Shown here in pieces: positions 10,867 to 25,165 of a stretch of DNA of 64,000 nucleotides. The notes beneath the pieces were generated by a model. It did not search any database. It saw only the letters and a program-made list of their open reading frames with translations, and was not told where the DNA came from. Position numbers and translations under genes: made by a program. Numbering within the stretch: the stretch's first letter is position 1; each line of letters starts with the position of its first letter. Source of the stretch: Callaeas wilsoni (Eukaryota > Chordata > Aves > Passeriformes > Callaeidae); the NCBI GenBank assembly GCA_013398955.1, contig VWPU01008518.1, positions 94,448 through 158,447 on the forward strand, given 5' to 3'.

Positions 10867-12409
10867 TCAAATCAGCCACTTATTTTCAACTCCAAAAAGT
10901 GATTTTTTTTGCTCCTTCCTAGAGTGTGTGGGTGGGGGCTCTGCTCTCTGCCTAGCCCGGAGATTAGAACAGGTTTAAAATGTAAAGGAAAAGACTACCC
11001 AGGAGATGAACTACAAAATTAACACCTGGCTGAGGGGTTAACAGGGGCTGGGGTGGGTGTGCTACTCCTGGCTTCAAATCTCTTCCTCACAGCCCTCCCC
11101 TTCCTGAGAACACCCCTTCCCTGAGCCCGTCTCTTTATTGGGGCAGCTGATCACCTCGATGATGATGCCGTTTGTGACTAATCTTCCAGGATTAAAAATG
11201 AACTGTAGCTGCTGCGGCTTGCACCTTTGCCGCATAGCAACGAGAGCAGAAAGTCAATTAATTACCTTCTCGGTGGAATCCGGAGGCCCTTTGGTCCTCG
11301 GCTCAGCCGAGTGTGTAATGGAAAAGGGATCGAGGCAGGCTGCAGCTGGCCAGCTGGGAATTGCATGACAAAGTGAAAGATGAGCTCTGGGAAAAGGAGG
11401 AGAGGGAGGGTGCTGGGGAGAAACCCTCATCCTACAGGTTCATTTAAAAAAGTAAGATGCTACTGATTACACAATTATTGACTCATTACCCTGCATTCAG
11501 CCCTGATGATGGTTCTGCAGGCACCCTGTCTTGTTGCAGGGCACCACCTGAGCTCCTGGAGACGTGGGATTATCCGCTCTGACCCCCTCCCTGCTTCAGA
11601 ACTGGGCTTTCAAGAAGTTTATCTGGGTAATGATCCCTTTTTGGCTGCTGTTTCTTTAGGTAATGGTCCCTTTTGGGCTGTTGTAGTCTCTCACGTTGCC
11701 CCAGAGAGTTTCCAGCCAGCAGCTGTTTGGTTGCTGTGAGAGCTGGTTTTTGAATGTGACTGTTTCACTGCTCTTTCTGGTGGCTTTCTGTGATGAAGAA
11801 AAAAGGGAAAATCATTCTAAAGATTGAATTTCCTTGGAAAGATTTGACTGACGGGTGCAAACAGAGAAGCCATGGGTGGTGATCTGAACAGATGCTGGGT
11901 TTGACTCAGCAGGAGGATGTGCTGCTTTTAGCAGCTTCTCTGGAGACAGGGGCTTCTAAGGTCACCCTCAACCTTCCCAGGCAGGACTCTGCGAGCAGTG
12001 CCCTGTTCTGAGGGAAACTGGAAAAGTGAAGGAAGACAAGGACTATTTTAATGTCCTTTTACCAGATCTGACAGCTTCAGAACCCTCAGTAATTATCTGT
12101 TAATGAGAGCAAATAAATGTTACCTCTGGCCCCTCTAGTTCAGCAGTGTCACTCAGGTCACCTCGCAGGGGCTGGCAGAGGGGACATCAGGATCGGCACT
12201 TCCAGGGGCAGGAAAGAAGGGGCAGTGGAAGGGAGGAGCATGAACTGGGGGGTGCAGGAGCCTCTGGCACGGCTAGTGGTTGAGCCATGGGGTGAGGAGG
12301 GGCTCCCTGTGCAGGGCTGTGCTGCAGTGACAGCCAGCGAGGTGACAGAGGGAACGTCAGGGAGAAATTTGACATCAGATGCCCAGAAAAACATCCTGGT
12401 TTGTAGAAA
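10867..12409. other. Intergenic, no gene seen
   Basis: No supported gene or repeat family. Open frames of 76-101 codons occur but show no family features. The bases immediately left of 12,410 are AGAAA, one half of the LTR target duplication. Confidence 0.5.
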
Positions 12410-13010
12410 TGTGCTGGTTTGAAAGCAAAACCAGTGAGAACCTCCAAGTCAGAAGTACAATTTAATAGGAAAAACTAAAATAAAGGCAATAGTACAAAAA
12501 GAAACCACGGACAGAGTCAGGATACAACCTGACACGCTGTCAGTCAGGGTGTTGGTAGCAGTCCCATAAAATGGTGGCTGCAGTCCTCCAGAGTTCTGCT
12601 GCAGATGGTCCTGTTGAAGCAGTGATCCTGTAGAAAAGGTCTGGTCTTCACCTGAAGGTCCAGTGGTAGCTCTTGTCTTCTGGGAATCCAGTAGGTAAGG
12701 GCTGCCTCTGGTGCTCGAAATCTCAGCTTATATCCAGGATGGGATGCTTGGTTCCTCCCTCTGGGCAGAGCATCTCACAATGGGATGGTGTAATTTTATC
12801 AGCCATGTGGTGAGACTGGATGGGTCATTAACAGGAGATATCCCCCAGAGGGAGGATGGGTCAGGGAGAGATAAGGAACCCTGCCCCACCTGGTTTGGAC
12901 AGCTGGCCCATGAACAGAAGATAGTCCAGAGAGAGGAGGCAAGGGACACAGCCCCACCTGGTTTCAACAGCTCCTGAAGGTGATAATAGAATACACTGCA
13001 ACCCAGGACA
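12410..13010 (-). mobile_element. Solo LTR of an endogenous retrovirus
   Basis: A 601-bp element starts TGTGCTGGTTTG and ends ACCCAGGACA (TG...CA termini). It is flanked on both sides by the same 5-bp direct repeat AGAAA (12,405-12,409 and 13,011-13,015), the mark of retroviral integration. Read on the minus strand, a GGATATAAG TATA-like box lies near 12,730 and an ATTAAA poly(A)-like signal near 12,460, in the order expected for U3-R-U5, so I favour minus orientation. No gag, pol or env sequence is present, so this is a solo LTR left by recombination. The sequence resembles LTRs I recall from passerine genomes; the 5-bp duplication fits ERVL-like families, but I cannot name the family. Confidence 0.9.
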
Positions 13011-13015
13011 AGAAA

Positions 13016-15510
13016 GAATCAAACCTAGAGAGTCCAAGGAATGTGGGACCCTCTAGTTTAACTTTCCCTGTGGGCACTTCTGTCCTGTTATCAGTTGGGA
13101 TGTGAACTGAACCGGGCTCTAGTGATTTATCTACAGTGACAGAGCTTCAGCGACTGAAATGGAACAAGGAAGTTCAATCTCTGCTTTCCTGCACAAGTTG
13201 GAAATTTGGAATCCCAGGCTGCCCTTTCCCCAGCAGGGGTTTGTGCCATTTATAGAAGTTTTCAGCAAAACCGAGTGTCCAGCTTTAACAGCCAAAGACC
13301 TTTGATGTGGCAGGAAGGATGTCAGCTCCTCCTGGGAAAATTGAGTGCTGTGCCCAGTTTGGTGAGTTCAGTGACATTTGCAAGCCTTAGGAAACAGGTC
13401 TTGAGGATCTTCTACCCGATGCAACCACCAAATGTTTATTTAATAGCTGGTCCTAAGATGAGGTGTTCCAGTATTGGAAGAGAGTTCCTGAATCTCAGTC
13501 CTGCTCTTGGACAGCACAGCCCTCTCCTTTCCCAGCCTTGCAGTCTCCTCTCAGTTTCCTAATGTGAAGGAGTAGTAACTTTAAGTCTCATTATTAATTT
13601 ACCTCATCTGCAGTTTACATGTGTGCAGGGGGAGGTAATCACAGATCTGCCTTCCCTGCTGTTCTCTTCCTGAGGTTTTATACTCTCCAAATTTCTTTTT
13701 GTCATAAATCAAATTAACTAAATTGCTTAAGAAGTACTGTTCTATTAAAAGCAGATAGTGTTGTGATGCCAAAAGGTTTATTACGAGAACTGTGTTTTTA
13801 ATAGTAACACTTTGGGATTACAGGCTGCTAAGTTCAGAGTTTCAAAGTTTAAAGACTGCTTAACATTCTCCTGTGAAACAAATATTCTGGTATGCATTTA
13901 CAGAGGCCTACAGCAAGGTACAAATGGATGAAAAGATATAAATGTGGCTAAAATATTGGTTATTTTATTTGCCGAAGATCCTTGGATCCCCACACAAAGC
14001 TGTAGTGGTGCCTGAAGTCTTGGTGGTCCTGAGTGGGTTTGGAAAGCTCCTGAGCCACAGAGAGTGAGCCCAGCTGGTGCATTCATGAACTCTTCCAAGG
14101 GATGCAGCGATGCACTCCATCGACAGCTTGTCCCCATTATTAGGAGTTGTCCTAGGAGGAAAGCGGTGTGGGGGAACAGCAAACCAGCCCAGCAAGGCTC
14201 CCCAGCCTTTGAGTTTCCTTCCTGCTGGAAAAGCAGCAGCAGGAGAGGGTAAAGCCCCCTCCATGCCCTGCAGTGTGTCCCAAGCTGCTGCACCACGCTG
14301 GGCTGGGCTCCTGCAGTGCTCAGAGGAGGGGCGGTGCTGGTACCACCAGCACCTCTGAGCCTCGGGCAGTCGCCCTGCGCTGCTGCCCTCAGCCCTCTGC
14401 AAGGGTGGAGGCGATGGGCAGGAATGCTGCTTTAGTGCCCAGAAAGTACTTATTCGCAAAGAGTTTTTAATCTCATTCGCCGTCCTCTCTTAATTCAAAG
14501 GCTTAAGCTAAATTCGTGGAAAGGCACAGAATCTGTCCCTGTAATGCCCATGAAGCAGAGACCCTTGGGCTCCTGGCAGCTGCAGAGCAGACCCTGAGTA
14601 GGAACCACGCTGCCTGCACCTTGCCTAGTGCTGGGCCCACTTCTGCCTCTCATGGAGCAGAGCATCCCACCAGGAAGCGACCGAAATCCCCACAGGAGGT
14701 TTGCTGCAGTGGTAACATCTGAAATTTCTATTTTGCTGAAATATTTGCTGTGTGTCAGTGTGAGCTGCACAGCTGTGCACTGTGCTGCTGCATAGCCAAA
14801 AATCCATCCTCCACTGCAGCTGTGATTTCCAGCTCATGGTCTGTTCCCTCCTTATTGTGTCCTGGCAAGGGATAATTTCAGCCCTGCCCTAATACCTGTT
14901 CTTTCTGTACATTATTCTTGATGAATGAAGAAAGACCCCTCTGCAAAGGTCCGTTCTTCCGCCTGTGGGGTTGATGCTGAAACCCCCAGGGCTGGCTGGG
15001 TTTCTCTGGTGCCTCCGGACAAGGAACTTGCTGCTTGCTTGCTTGTGAGGACAATAAATATTACCCTGTCCCAGCTTTCCTAATCTGAAATGCTGATAGA
15101 AAAGCTTTTCAGGTCAGAGTATTTGAGAAACCCTACAGAAATGCTACATTTAGGCTGTAATTACTGAGTGCTGTCCCCGTGACTGGCTCTGGAGTCAGCA
15201 CTGCCTGCAGTGTGAGGTATCGAGGGTTTTATGGGCACCCCTGCAACAGCAGAGTAAGACACTGTGCTGAGCTGCTCTCTCTGAGCCATGTAAGAAATAA
15301 GCAGGTTCTCTGTTGCTCGTGTTGGACACAGGTACCTGGATTTCCTTGCACCCAGGAGGGCTGGTTCTGCCCCGTGCCAAGTCCCTCTCTGGCAGCACTC
15401 ACACCCTCCCTGTGCTACAGTGAGTTTTCCCAGCCCTGTGCATTGCACTTCTCACACTGCCATTGTGGGATAAAAGGGAGTGATGTGTGTGGAGCCTTCC
15501 TGCAGAAAGA
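13016..15510. other. Intergenic, no gene seen
   Basis: No supported gene. Several open frames of 60-164 codons on both strands near 13.9-14.8 kb overlap one another and lack coding features. No repeat family was recognised. Confidence 0.5.
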
Positions 15511-15904
15511 GGTCTTTTCTTTTTTTTCTTTTTTTTCTTTTTTTTCTTTTTTTTTCTTTTTTTCTTTTTTTTCTTTTTTTTCTTTTTTTTTCTTTTTTTT
15601 CCCTTCCCTTCCCTTCCCTTCCCTTCCCTTCCCTTCCCTTCCCTTCCCTTCCCTTCCCTTCCCTTCCCTTCCCTNNNNNNNNNNNNNNNNNNNNNNNNNN
15701 NNNNNNNNNNNNNNNNNNNNNNNNNNNNNNNNNNNNNNNNNNNNNNNNNNNNNNNNNNNNNNNNNNNNNNNNNNNNNNNNNNNNNNNNNNNNNNNNNNNN
15801 NNNNNCCCCCCCCCCTCCCCTCCCCCCCGCCCTTCCCTCCCCTTCCCTTCCCTTCCCTTCCCTTCCCTTCCCTTCCCTTCCCTTCCCTTCCCTTCCCTTC
15901 CCTT
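15511..15904. repeat. Polypyrimidine repeat with embedded gap
   Basis: T-rich (CTTTTTTTT)n units at about 15,514-15,600 give way to near-perfect (CCCTT)n at 15,601-15,674. An assembly gap follows, then C-rich sequence and (CCCTT)n again to about 15,904. The whole tract is pure pyrimidine on the plus strand, apart from the gap and one G. Open frames that cross it pass through unknown bases and are meaningless. Confidence 0.95.
15675..15805. other. Assembly gap (131 N)
   Basis: A run of 131 unknown bases lies within the (CCCTT)n tract. The real repeat length is undetermined; the assembler or sequencer failed on the low-complexity pyrimidine sequence. Confidence 1.
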
Positions 15905-18880
15905 TTATTTCTTTGCTCAAAGCAGGGCTCTGCCCACGCTGCAGAGCAGAGGCAGCCAAGGCGAGGGCAGCATCCAGTCCTTGCCCACAAGGACCAGTAC
16001 CCCCTCAGCTGGCAGTGGGCATGGGGCATGCAGGGCACTCACAGGCAGCAGCACGAGGTGAGGCTTTCTGTCTCATCCTCTCCAGCAGCACGGGAAGTGT
16101 TGCTGTGGGCTGAGCTCTCCTTCCCTTTGGATCAAGCTGTGATGTACCTCGATTTGCCCTTTGGCTTTCCTTAGGACACAGCAGCAGCTTCACGTGGTGT
16201 TTTTCTGGGCTCAGGTTGTATCCTTTACATGGAGTTTATTTTTGGTCTCTAGAAAAAAGACCCCAGACTAATTGATGATACCTGAGGCTGCACATCCAAA
16301 TCCTGCTGCTGGAAACAAGCACCCTCCACGTGTGAGGCTCCACAAATTGGTGTGGGAGTGGGGTTCAGAGACCCAGCTGCAATTTTGCCAGTGGCTCCAG
16401 TCCCGGGCTTAGGTGAAATTGGTTTCTGTCACTCCAAAACACTGAGAGAGATCCTGTTAAAGGAAGAGACACAAACCTGTGCCTGCTGCCTTGCCTTGTT
16501 AGCCTTGGCTGGGCTGTTGGGAATATCACAAAGCAGGGCCTGGGGTTTCCCAAAGTGCTTCTCTTGGCTTTTGGATAGAGCTGGAAGATGTTTGCAGGAG
16601 ATGTGGGTAACTGTGTGTTGATGACCTGCTTTTATCAGAAACGGACACAAAACGGAGAAGCAAGATGGACAGATGGGGGATGGAGCAGGCTGAGATTGAG
16701 CCCTCCTGACAAGAAACAGCCCAAAGGCAAGAAACACTCAGGCCCTTGGCCCACAACATGCACAGATTAAATACAATTAAGAAAAAGCAACATTAAAAGA
16801 ATAAGAAAAAATATAGATTATATAAAACTCTCCAGTACTGGGGCATCATCTGACCATGGGGAGAAATCTGTACAGACCAGTCACTGTTTGTTACAGCTTC
16901 TACAACGGCAGCAGAAGAGCTTTTAATTTGAAAGTTGATACTAAAAAAGCTTGGCACCTTTGAAGTGTGCACCTTCCTTTCCTAGTCCATAGTCATTTCC
17001 TGTGAAATACAAGAGCGTGTACATATATGAATATTTAATTTGACAGTGACGAAGCTTTATATATTAAGTCAGTGAAAATGCTGCTGGGCTCATGGGAACA
17101 ATACTACTTGTGAAGTGAGTTGGGAATTTGGTACCCGGTGGCTACCACTTAATTTTGATGTGAAGCACAACGACAAAAAATGAGTTAAATTTAATTCCAA
17201 CCTATTGAAAGTGTTTTGGGGAACATGTTGTGCTCAAATTGCAAATTAATTTTTAGTTTATAGGTGATAATGGTTTATCAAGGCTCTTCCCTCTGAGAAA
17301 TGGAAATCATGGCAATTCATGTACAAATTGTATCCCAAATTACAGATCAGAAGTTACTTATTTTGCAAATAGTGAGGTTAAATCAGGAAACCTTTTTTTT
17401 TTTAGCATACAGTAAAATTTTCTTGTCATAATACACATTAATCTAAAATGATGATATTCCAAGACCTTCATATGTTTGGGTTTTTTTATGAGTCTGTAAC
17501 TTAGGCAGCCATTTTGTGTTCAGTAAAAAAAAATGAAATAAAGAGGGGACTTGCACTGCGGGCTTTCTCCTGGAGACTTTGCCTTCGGATTTCACTCCGT
17601 TGTGGTTATTTTACTGCAGAGTATCTGTCAGTGTGGTGGCTGCAGCTGTCTTTGTCTTGAACACCGTGCTGTGGATTCAGCCCCAACAGCCAGAGCACAA
17701 ACCCAGCAGCAGCTTGCGTGATTCTACATCCAGGGTTTTCACTTCGCACCCTCAGAGCTGCTGGCGAGCTCGAAACACGCTCAAGAGGGAGAACCCAAGG
17801 CTTGGGGCATTCCATCACCCTGTGCTGCAGCCCCCCCGCCTCCAAAGCCCACTCTCCGTGCACCATGTCCCGACACCAATGCCTTTTCCTTCCCTGCCAT
17901 CCCGAAATTCCCAGAGCTATTAACTAGGTCACGGGAGCTGGTCCCAATCCAGCAGTTTATCTAATTGCCTTTTTATAGTATATCGTGCAACTCTTCATTA
18001 TCCTGTCAGAGCTGCCCAGCGCGGTGCTGGAGGGGGGGATGAGGAGGCCGAGCTGGGATGAAGGGCACTGCTGTGCAGCCTCTCGTGCTTGTGCATTACT
18101 GGTGCTGCAGGGGCGGCTTCGGCCTGGCCATAAACCCAGGAGCTGCTTTTGGCAATGGCTGGAGGAAGGCGGAACAACGTCCATCTCCTGAGATCACCTC
18201 CCTAGGTGCACGTGAATGTGTCCAGAGGGGCGGCTGCTGCTCCAGGAGTGCCTGGGCTGACCTGTAGGAGGTCTGCTCCTCGGGCGGATGTGACCATGGA
18301 ATTTTCTTGGCTGGTTGGGCAGAAGGAGCCCCTCAGCCTTCCTGTCTCTGCAGCTGGCAGCTGTCCTGGAGGTGCCCTGCAGCAGGTTAGAGGGGTGTGG
18401 GGAAATATCGTGGCATAGACCAGGAGTCTGAGCAGGAATCAGGGGGTTGCACACCTGCATTTGGACACCTGTGCTTTTCCTGAGTGTTACAGGGGAGGAT
18501 GAAGGGGAACACTCAGGATTTGCACACCCCCTTTTTCATATGGTCACAATTTGCAGTCTAGTGTGTTTGTAGCAGTTCGCAGCCCACCAAAGCCCATGAG
18601 AATCAAATCCTTCGGGGCTTGAGAGCCTGACTGAGCAGTGAACTAGGAGTGATGCCCGTCCTGCTCCCAAATAACTGCACCTTCATGCAAGTGGCACCGC
18701 TCTGTGCTACCCCACAGCCTGGAGAGAGGCTGGTGGTGAGGGATTTAGAAAGAAAACACACCCAGGATTGGCCTTTCTGGCTTGCTTTAAATGAGCACAA
18801 ATAGCTCTTTTCCCTCCGATTGTTAATCAGAAGACCCTGACACAACCCTCACAAGCCTGGTCTGCAGAGATAAGGCAGAG
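15905..18880. other. Intergenic, no gene seen
   Basis: No coding region is supported. Bases about 16,790-17,560 are AT-rich with few repeats and could contain conserved non-coding sequence, but comparison with other genomes is needed to tell. Open frames of 60-114 codons are scattered and unconvincing. Confidence 0.5.
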
Positions 18881-20060
18881 TTGCTCCTCCGGCTTGGATG
18901 TGCCTGGGGAGGACGGCGGGGTCTGAACGAGCTGCTCCCCGCAGGAGCAGGGCTGCACACCCCTAGGGCTGCTGGGGGGGTACAGGAGACCCTCAGCCCG
19001 CCCCGGGGAGCGGCTGATAGAGAGAAAGCAGATAGTGCCAGAGCCCCCCGGCGTCAGCGCTGGCAGCGGGGAGGCTGCGCTCGTTCGCGGGCTCGCTCTC
19101 GCCTTTTAGCTTCGGCTGAAACGATTTGCAGCTCAAACGCCCCCCTGAGAGCCGCTAACCTTTGAATAAGGTTTGGCACCATTATCCTGCTTGGGTTAAT
19201 TGGGAGTTAGGGAGAGCCCAGGAGTGACGCGGCTGCCTCTATCCATCCGTCCGTCCGTCCTTCCGTCCGTCCGTCCGTCCACCCGCCCCTCCAGCCTTCC
19301 CCGGCGCTCTGCGGGCAGCGATGGGGAGAGAGGCAGAGGTAAATGCCCCGACCCCCCTCTCCATCTCTCCGGGTTTTCCTCTCTTCCTCTCCCTCTTTCT
19401 GTGTCCCGTAGCCCTCCCCTCCCGCCCCCGCTCCTATTTTTGTGCTTTCTCCCCGATTTCAGCCGCTGGTAGTAGTTCGGGGGAGGAGGGGAAAAGTCTT
19501 TTTTTTTTCCAGCCGCTGCTGCAGAAAATCTTTTTCTCCCTCTCCTGGAAACGGGGCAGGAGCGAGCCGGCGTCCCGGAGGCAGAGGGACCCCGGGTGGG
19601 TGTTCCCAGCCGGGCAGGGGGTGGCGGGGGCGGCTCCGAGGTGCGCCCCGCCAGCGGGGAGAGGGGAGGCGAGTGCGGGCTCAGCTCCCGGCTTTAAAAC
19701 TGGGTGGGCACAGCGGCACCCCCCGCTCCTGCGTCCCTCGGAGCCCCCAGACCCTGACCTCTCAGCATCCTCAGCATCCTCGCACCCCCCAGTATTTCCC
19801 ACTCTCCTCGGGCTCCGACGAAGCTCAGCAGCCCCCGGGCGCTCTGCGCGCTCTCAGCTTGAGGGGTCCCCCGGGCAGGCAGGGGCACAGCCCCCTACAG
19901 CAGTGGGAAAAGAGAGCCCCCGACCCCAGGGCATCCCCGGCCGGAGGAGCGGCCCGAGCCCGCGGAGGGGACAGAGGGTCCCACGGACCTCGCAAGGCAG
20001 CCTTTGCCCCGGGGCATTCTCTCCCCACCGGCCCCACCATCCTGGACTTATTTTCAAGCT
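18881..20060. promoter_or_regulatory. GC-rich, CpG-dense block (orphan island)
   Basis: GC- and CpG-rich sequence spans roughly 18.9-20.06 kb, about 2.7-3.9 kb upstream of the SLC32A1 start codon. Overlapping long open frames on both strands (up to 278 codons on plus) are what stop-poor GC-rich DNA gives. They include poly-Pro, Ser and Arg tracts and have no recognisable domain. It may be an upstream promoter, a non-coding RNA start, or a regulatory island of SLC32A1. Confidence 0.5.
19241..19285. repeat. (CCGT)n microsatellite
   Basis: Tandem CCGT units (ATCCATCCGTCCGTCCGTCC and onward) with one CCTT variant. They lie inside the GC-rich block. Confidence 0.9.
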
Positions 20061-20176
20061 CCCCGTGGCATTTTTTTTGGTTTAGAATTTTTGGTTTATT
20101 GGTTGTTTCTGGAAGGATTTTGTTTGGTTTTAGTCTTTTGGTTTTTGTGTTGGGTTTGGAGGTTTTTTTTTTGTTG

Positions 20177-20202
20177 TTGGTTGGTTGGTTGGTTGGTTGG
20201 TT
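20177..20202. repeat. (TTGG)n microsatellite
   Basis: About six tandem TTGG units lie in a T/G-rich stretch (20,070-20,300) that is almost free of A and C on the plus strand. Confidence 0.85.
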
Positions 20203-20383
20203 TTCTGTCGGTTTGGTGTTTTTGTTCCGGTTTTGTTTGTTTACAGTTTCTTTAAATATTATTATTTATTTTGGTTAGGGATTTTTTTTTTTTTCCTAAG
20301 AGGTATCCCCCGAGCCTGACACATCCATGACATTTTGGATGCTCAACGAAGAGCCGAAAGCCTATGTCCTCCACCCATGGCGT

Positions 20384-20520
20384 GATCATAGAACGGCTTG
20401 GGTTGGAAGGGACCATAAAGGTCATCTGGGTGGCTCCCAGTGCAACCCCCTCGACTCCCTGGCATCGAGGGCTGCTGGCCAGGAGTGCGGCATGATGCCC
20501 GGTGGGACCATTTTGGGTCT
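20384..20520 (-). mobile_element. CR1 LINE 3' tail
   Basis: The plus strand reads ATCATAGAACGGCTTGGGTT, then GGAAGGGACCATAAAGGTCA and CAACCCCCTCGACTCCCTGG. This is the antisense of a CR1 3' end, so the element points left. The right boundary is approximate. Confidence 0.9.
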
Positions 20521-22129
20521 CCCAGCCGACGTTCGGGGATGCCGGGGCAGGGGCGGGGAGGTGTCAGGGCTGTTTGAGGAAATAATCACGCACCAGCCAG
20601 AGGTTTGGATGCATTTTCGTTCCTTCTTCCCTGATGCCCCCTGCAGCCTCCAGAAAGAGAGCTCTTTCACGTCTTCTTTCATAACGAACTCGTCTTAGGA
20701 TGAATAAAAAAATAGTGCCAATAAAAAGAAAAAGCAATCGTTGGATTAATCCCTCCAGGTGTCCGTCCTAGCAGTGGTTTTCCCGGGCTGTGAACAGGCG
20801 AAACGGCGGCTGCGGCAGCCGAGGGCAGCGGTGACAGCCCGAGCTCTTCATTTTCGCCCGTTAAATCCCAGCCCGTCAAGACGCTGCCAAACCCGGGCCG
20901 AAGCCGTGCCCCGCTCGGCTTTCTCGACCTATTTGTGCACTGACATGTAATAATTCCCACGCAAAGCCAAGGACGCGCCGCGCTCAGTCGCCCTCCTCCT
21001 CCACTGCTATCGAAAAGCCCCATTTTTGGGGGGCCGGCTGTAGTAGCAGCTCCTCCATCCCTGCCCCGGGAGCAGCGGCCGAGAGATTCCTTAGGGGTAC
21101 AGAGCCCTCACCGGGGATATTTTAGGTTTTTTCTGGGTTTTTTGTGCCCTTCAGCATCTTTGCACCCAATTTGTTTTTGGACTGTGGCCGTGAAAAAAAA
21201 ATAAAAAGGTATTTAAGGAGGTTATTTAAGGGTTATTTCCTAGGAATCGGGGTTTTTTTCCCCATCTCGGCTAGGTACCGCATCCCACCTGCAAAGGCAG
21301 CCTGAGCACTCCCTCCCTGCTCCCTCAACAACGATACTAGGAAATAATTCAGTAGTGTTTTTTCCTCCCATCTGTAGAAAAATAATGGGGTTTTTTGTCT
21401 TCCAAAACAGCAAAGGAAACGGAAATTCCTCCCTCCCCCTACCTTTTAATATATAAAATATTTTTTTAAACAACGATTTAAAGGCTGTCCCGCCGCAGAG
21501 GGGACGTGCTTTCCCACACACCGCCCCCGAATGCCATCGCTCCCCCTGCCACTCTCCACTTGTCTGTGCCACAGCACAGGACCAGGATTTCCCGTTGCCA
21601 TTGTTGGCTATGTTGGCCGCTCACCTCGGAAAAATTTAAAATAAATTGAAAAAAGTAAGGCTTTTAACTTACAAACGAACATAAGCGCTTGGAAGCAAAA
21701 GGAAAATATCAGTATTTTGTTTAAAGAAAGAAGAACCTCAGTATTGGCTGGTGGGGACTGAGAGCTCGGCACGGAGCATCCCCCGGTGCCGGTGCCCCCC
21801 GCGGCCGGGTGGTACCGGTGCGGTGCCGATGTGGTGCCACCCGGCTGCGGGCCCCAAACGAGATCTGCGCCCCTTGTCCCGCTGGTTTTGGAGCTCACTG
21901 GTCCCAGGAATCGTTACAGAGAGCTGAGCCCTCGCTGCCTGTGCGCGGCTGGCCACGCACCGCTGTGTCCCCTGGGCAGGGGCCGCTACCCAGGCCGCCC
22001 CCCGCCTCCGAAGGGGCCGCGCGTTTTGGAGCGCAGAGAAAAGAAAAAGGAGAGGGTACGAGGAGGAAAATCCCGTTAAGAACCTGTCGAAAGCCGCCTG
22101 TCCGCCTCTTCAGCGGAGCTCTTTTGTTT
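20521..22129. other. SLC32A1 upstream region
   Basis: No coding region is supported. AT-rich patches at 21.1-21.7 kb separate two GC-rich stretches. This is the proximal upstream region of SLC32A1, where transcription start sites and enhancers are expected. I cannot place the 5' UTR exon(s) from sequence alone. Confidence 0.5.
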
Positions 22130-22778
22130 CTCCGTGGGGAAGCGGCTGGCGGCCGGGGGCCTGCGGGCGGGTGCGGAGCAGGTGAGGGGCAGGTGAGGGG
22201 CAGGGCGGGCAGCGCAGGGGATGCGGAGCCGAGCGGGGGGGAAGGTCCTGGGCTGCGGCGCTGCTGGCGGGGCCCGGCGGGCGTGGGTGGGGCGGAGGGG
22301 GGATTGCGGGGGGCTGGGCTTGGCCAGGGAGGCTGGTACCTCCCCCAGAAATGCAGCAATTCTCTCCCCTCTCCTCTTCTCTCCGCGAGGTGGGCGCACT
22401 GCGATGGAGACGCGGCGCGCTCTGCCAGGGGCTTGCGCTGCCCGTCTGGTGACATCCGCCGGCTGCTGACAGCCCCCATCCCGCCCGACTCGCCCCTCGA
22501 TCCCGCCGCGGGGCTCGGCGGAGCGGCGCGGAGCAGCGCGGAGCGGGCGGCGGGGCGTGCGGGCCCGCTCCCCCCGCAGCGGTGTCATGCCCCTGGGCAT
22601 CCCGGCCGGGAGCCGTCCGCACTGCGCCGGGACGAGGAGGTAGCGGCTCGGAGCAGCTCCCCGCAGCCGCCCCTCGCCGGGCGACCGAGTCCCGTCCACC
22701 GCCCCGCCGCCCGCCCGCCCCGTCGGGTGTCTGCATCCCCGAGGGTCCGCGAGCAGCGGAGTGACCAGAGCCGCCGCC

Positions 22779-25165
<2,387 letters not shown>

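Noticed and set aside
12410..13010. Possible full-length endogenous retrovirus
   Set aside because: Only one LTR is present between the target duplications; no internal viral genes.
15179..16174. Open frames of up to 331 codons across the gap
   Set aside because: They run through N bases and (CCCTT)n; the translation contains unknown residues and repeat peptides only.
19321..20278. Overlapping 254- and 278-codon frames in the GC-rich block
   Set aside because: Stop codons are rare in GC-rich DNA; frames are open on both strands and lack any recognisable domain.
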